Below, one piece after another: positions 63,999 through 64,000 of a DNA stretch of 64,000 nt (position 1 is its first letter; each line of letters starts with the position of its first letter). Below the pieces are notes generated by a model, which was not told the DNA's origin, did no database searches, and saw nothing but the letters and a program-made list of their open reading frames with translations. The translations under genes were made by a program, and so were the position numbers. This DNA comes from Flavobacterium psychrophilum. GTDB taxonomy: Bacteria; Bacteroidota; Bacteroidia; Flavobacteriales; Flavobacteriaceae. The DNA is taken from contig CAMCFT010000009.1 of NCBI GenBank assembly GCA_945874225.1, positions 56,683 to 120,682 of the forward strand, given 5' to 3'.

Positions 63999-64000
63999 TA

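Noticed and set aside
1..64000. CRISPR arrays, prophage, tRNA or rRNA genes
   Set aside because: None found: the tandem repeats seen are coding or single short tracts, and no gap contains a tRNA-like cloverleaf.

Overview
The window reads as a chromosomal segment of a gliding-type Flavobacterium or close relative (Bacteroidota). The DNA is AT-rich. Promoter-like TAnnTTTG -7 boxes replace sigma70-type signals, and Shine-Dalgarno sequences are largely absent. Type IX secretion (T9SS) parts are scattered through it: SprA, RemB, three PorP/SprF-type or OmpA-type partners, and type A and type B sorting domains. Almost everything is housekeeping or lineage-typical. I see no prophage, CRISPR array, rRNA or tRNA gene, and no intact insertion sequence.

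Layout. 1-2978: a T9SS type A cargo protein facing an alpha/beta hydrolase and pdxJ, the latter two joined by an inverted pair of palindromic repeats. 3091-12352: a rightward envelope block (CBS protein, nadK, DUF6089 protein, uppS, bamA, two OmpH/Skp chaperones, murI). 12363-17861: gamma-carbonic-anhydrase-like protein and a lone PorP/SprF protein leftward, then Nfu, a DUF255 thioredoxin-fold protein and an MscS channel rightward. 17862-19942: a disturbed junction with a decayed tsaB tail, an inverted repeat, a small lipoprotein, tsaB and a membrane zincin. 19986-27092: a leftward exporter operon with one ATPase, two MacB-type permeases, two adaptors and one TolC. 27264-28673: DUF4403 lipoprotein.

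28698-33869 is a leftward cytochrome-oxidase accessory operon: cyoE, two subunit III genes, subunit IV, a cysteine-less SCO-like protein, SCO, DUF420 and a small CxxC membrane protein. Subunits I and II are not in the window. 33939-36679 is a low-density stretch with gene remnants, a small membrane protein, a lone trpB and tandem terminators. 36680-50702 is the gliding/T9SS block in which remB, deoC, vanZ-like, gcvH, sprA, ruvA and maeB are all leftward. 50858-60227 holds a CBS protein and a second T9SS module: secreted protein, 1.7 kDa-residue-class giant type B adhesin (about 1,700 residues), PorP/SprF and OmpA/PD40. 60672-63936 holds a membrane-bound AraC-type regulator, queG and ruvB.

Functional links. 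bamA, ompH and uppS build the envelope. sprA is the T9SS outer-membrane channel that would export the type A protein at the left end and the giant adhesin near the right end. The PorP/SprF and OmpA proteins would anchor the adhesin. The most notable signals are the adhesin module, the heptamer repeat at the start of the CxxC gene, the palindromic repeat that now encodes part of a hydrolase N terminus, the duplicated tsaB tail, and paired gene remnants around 34 kb. No clearly new defence or metabolic system was found.
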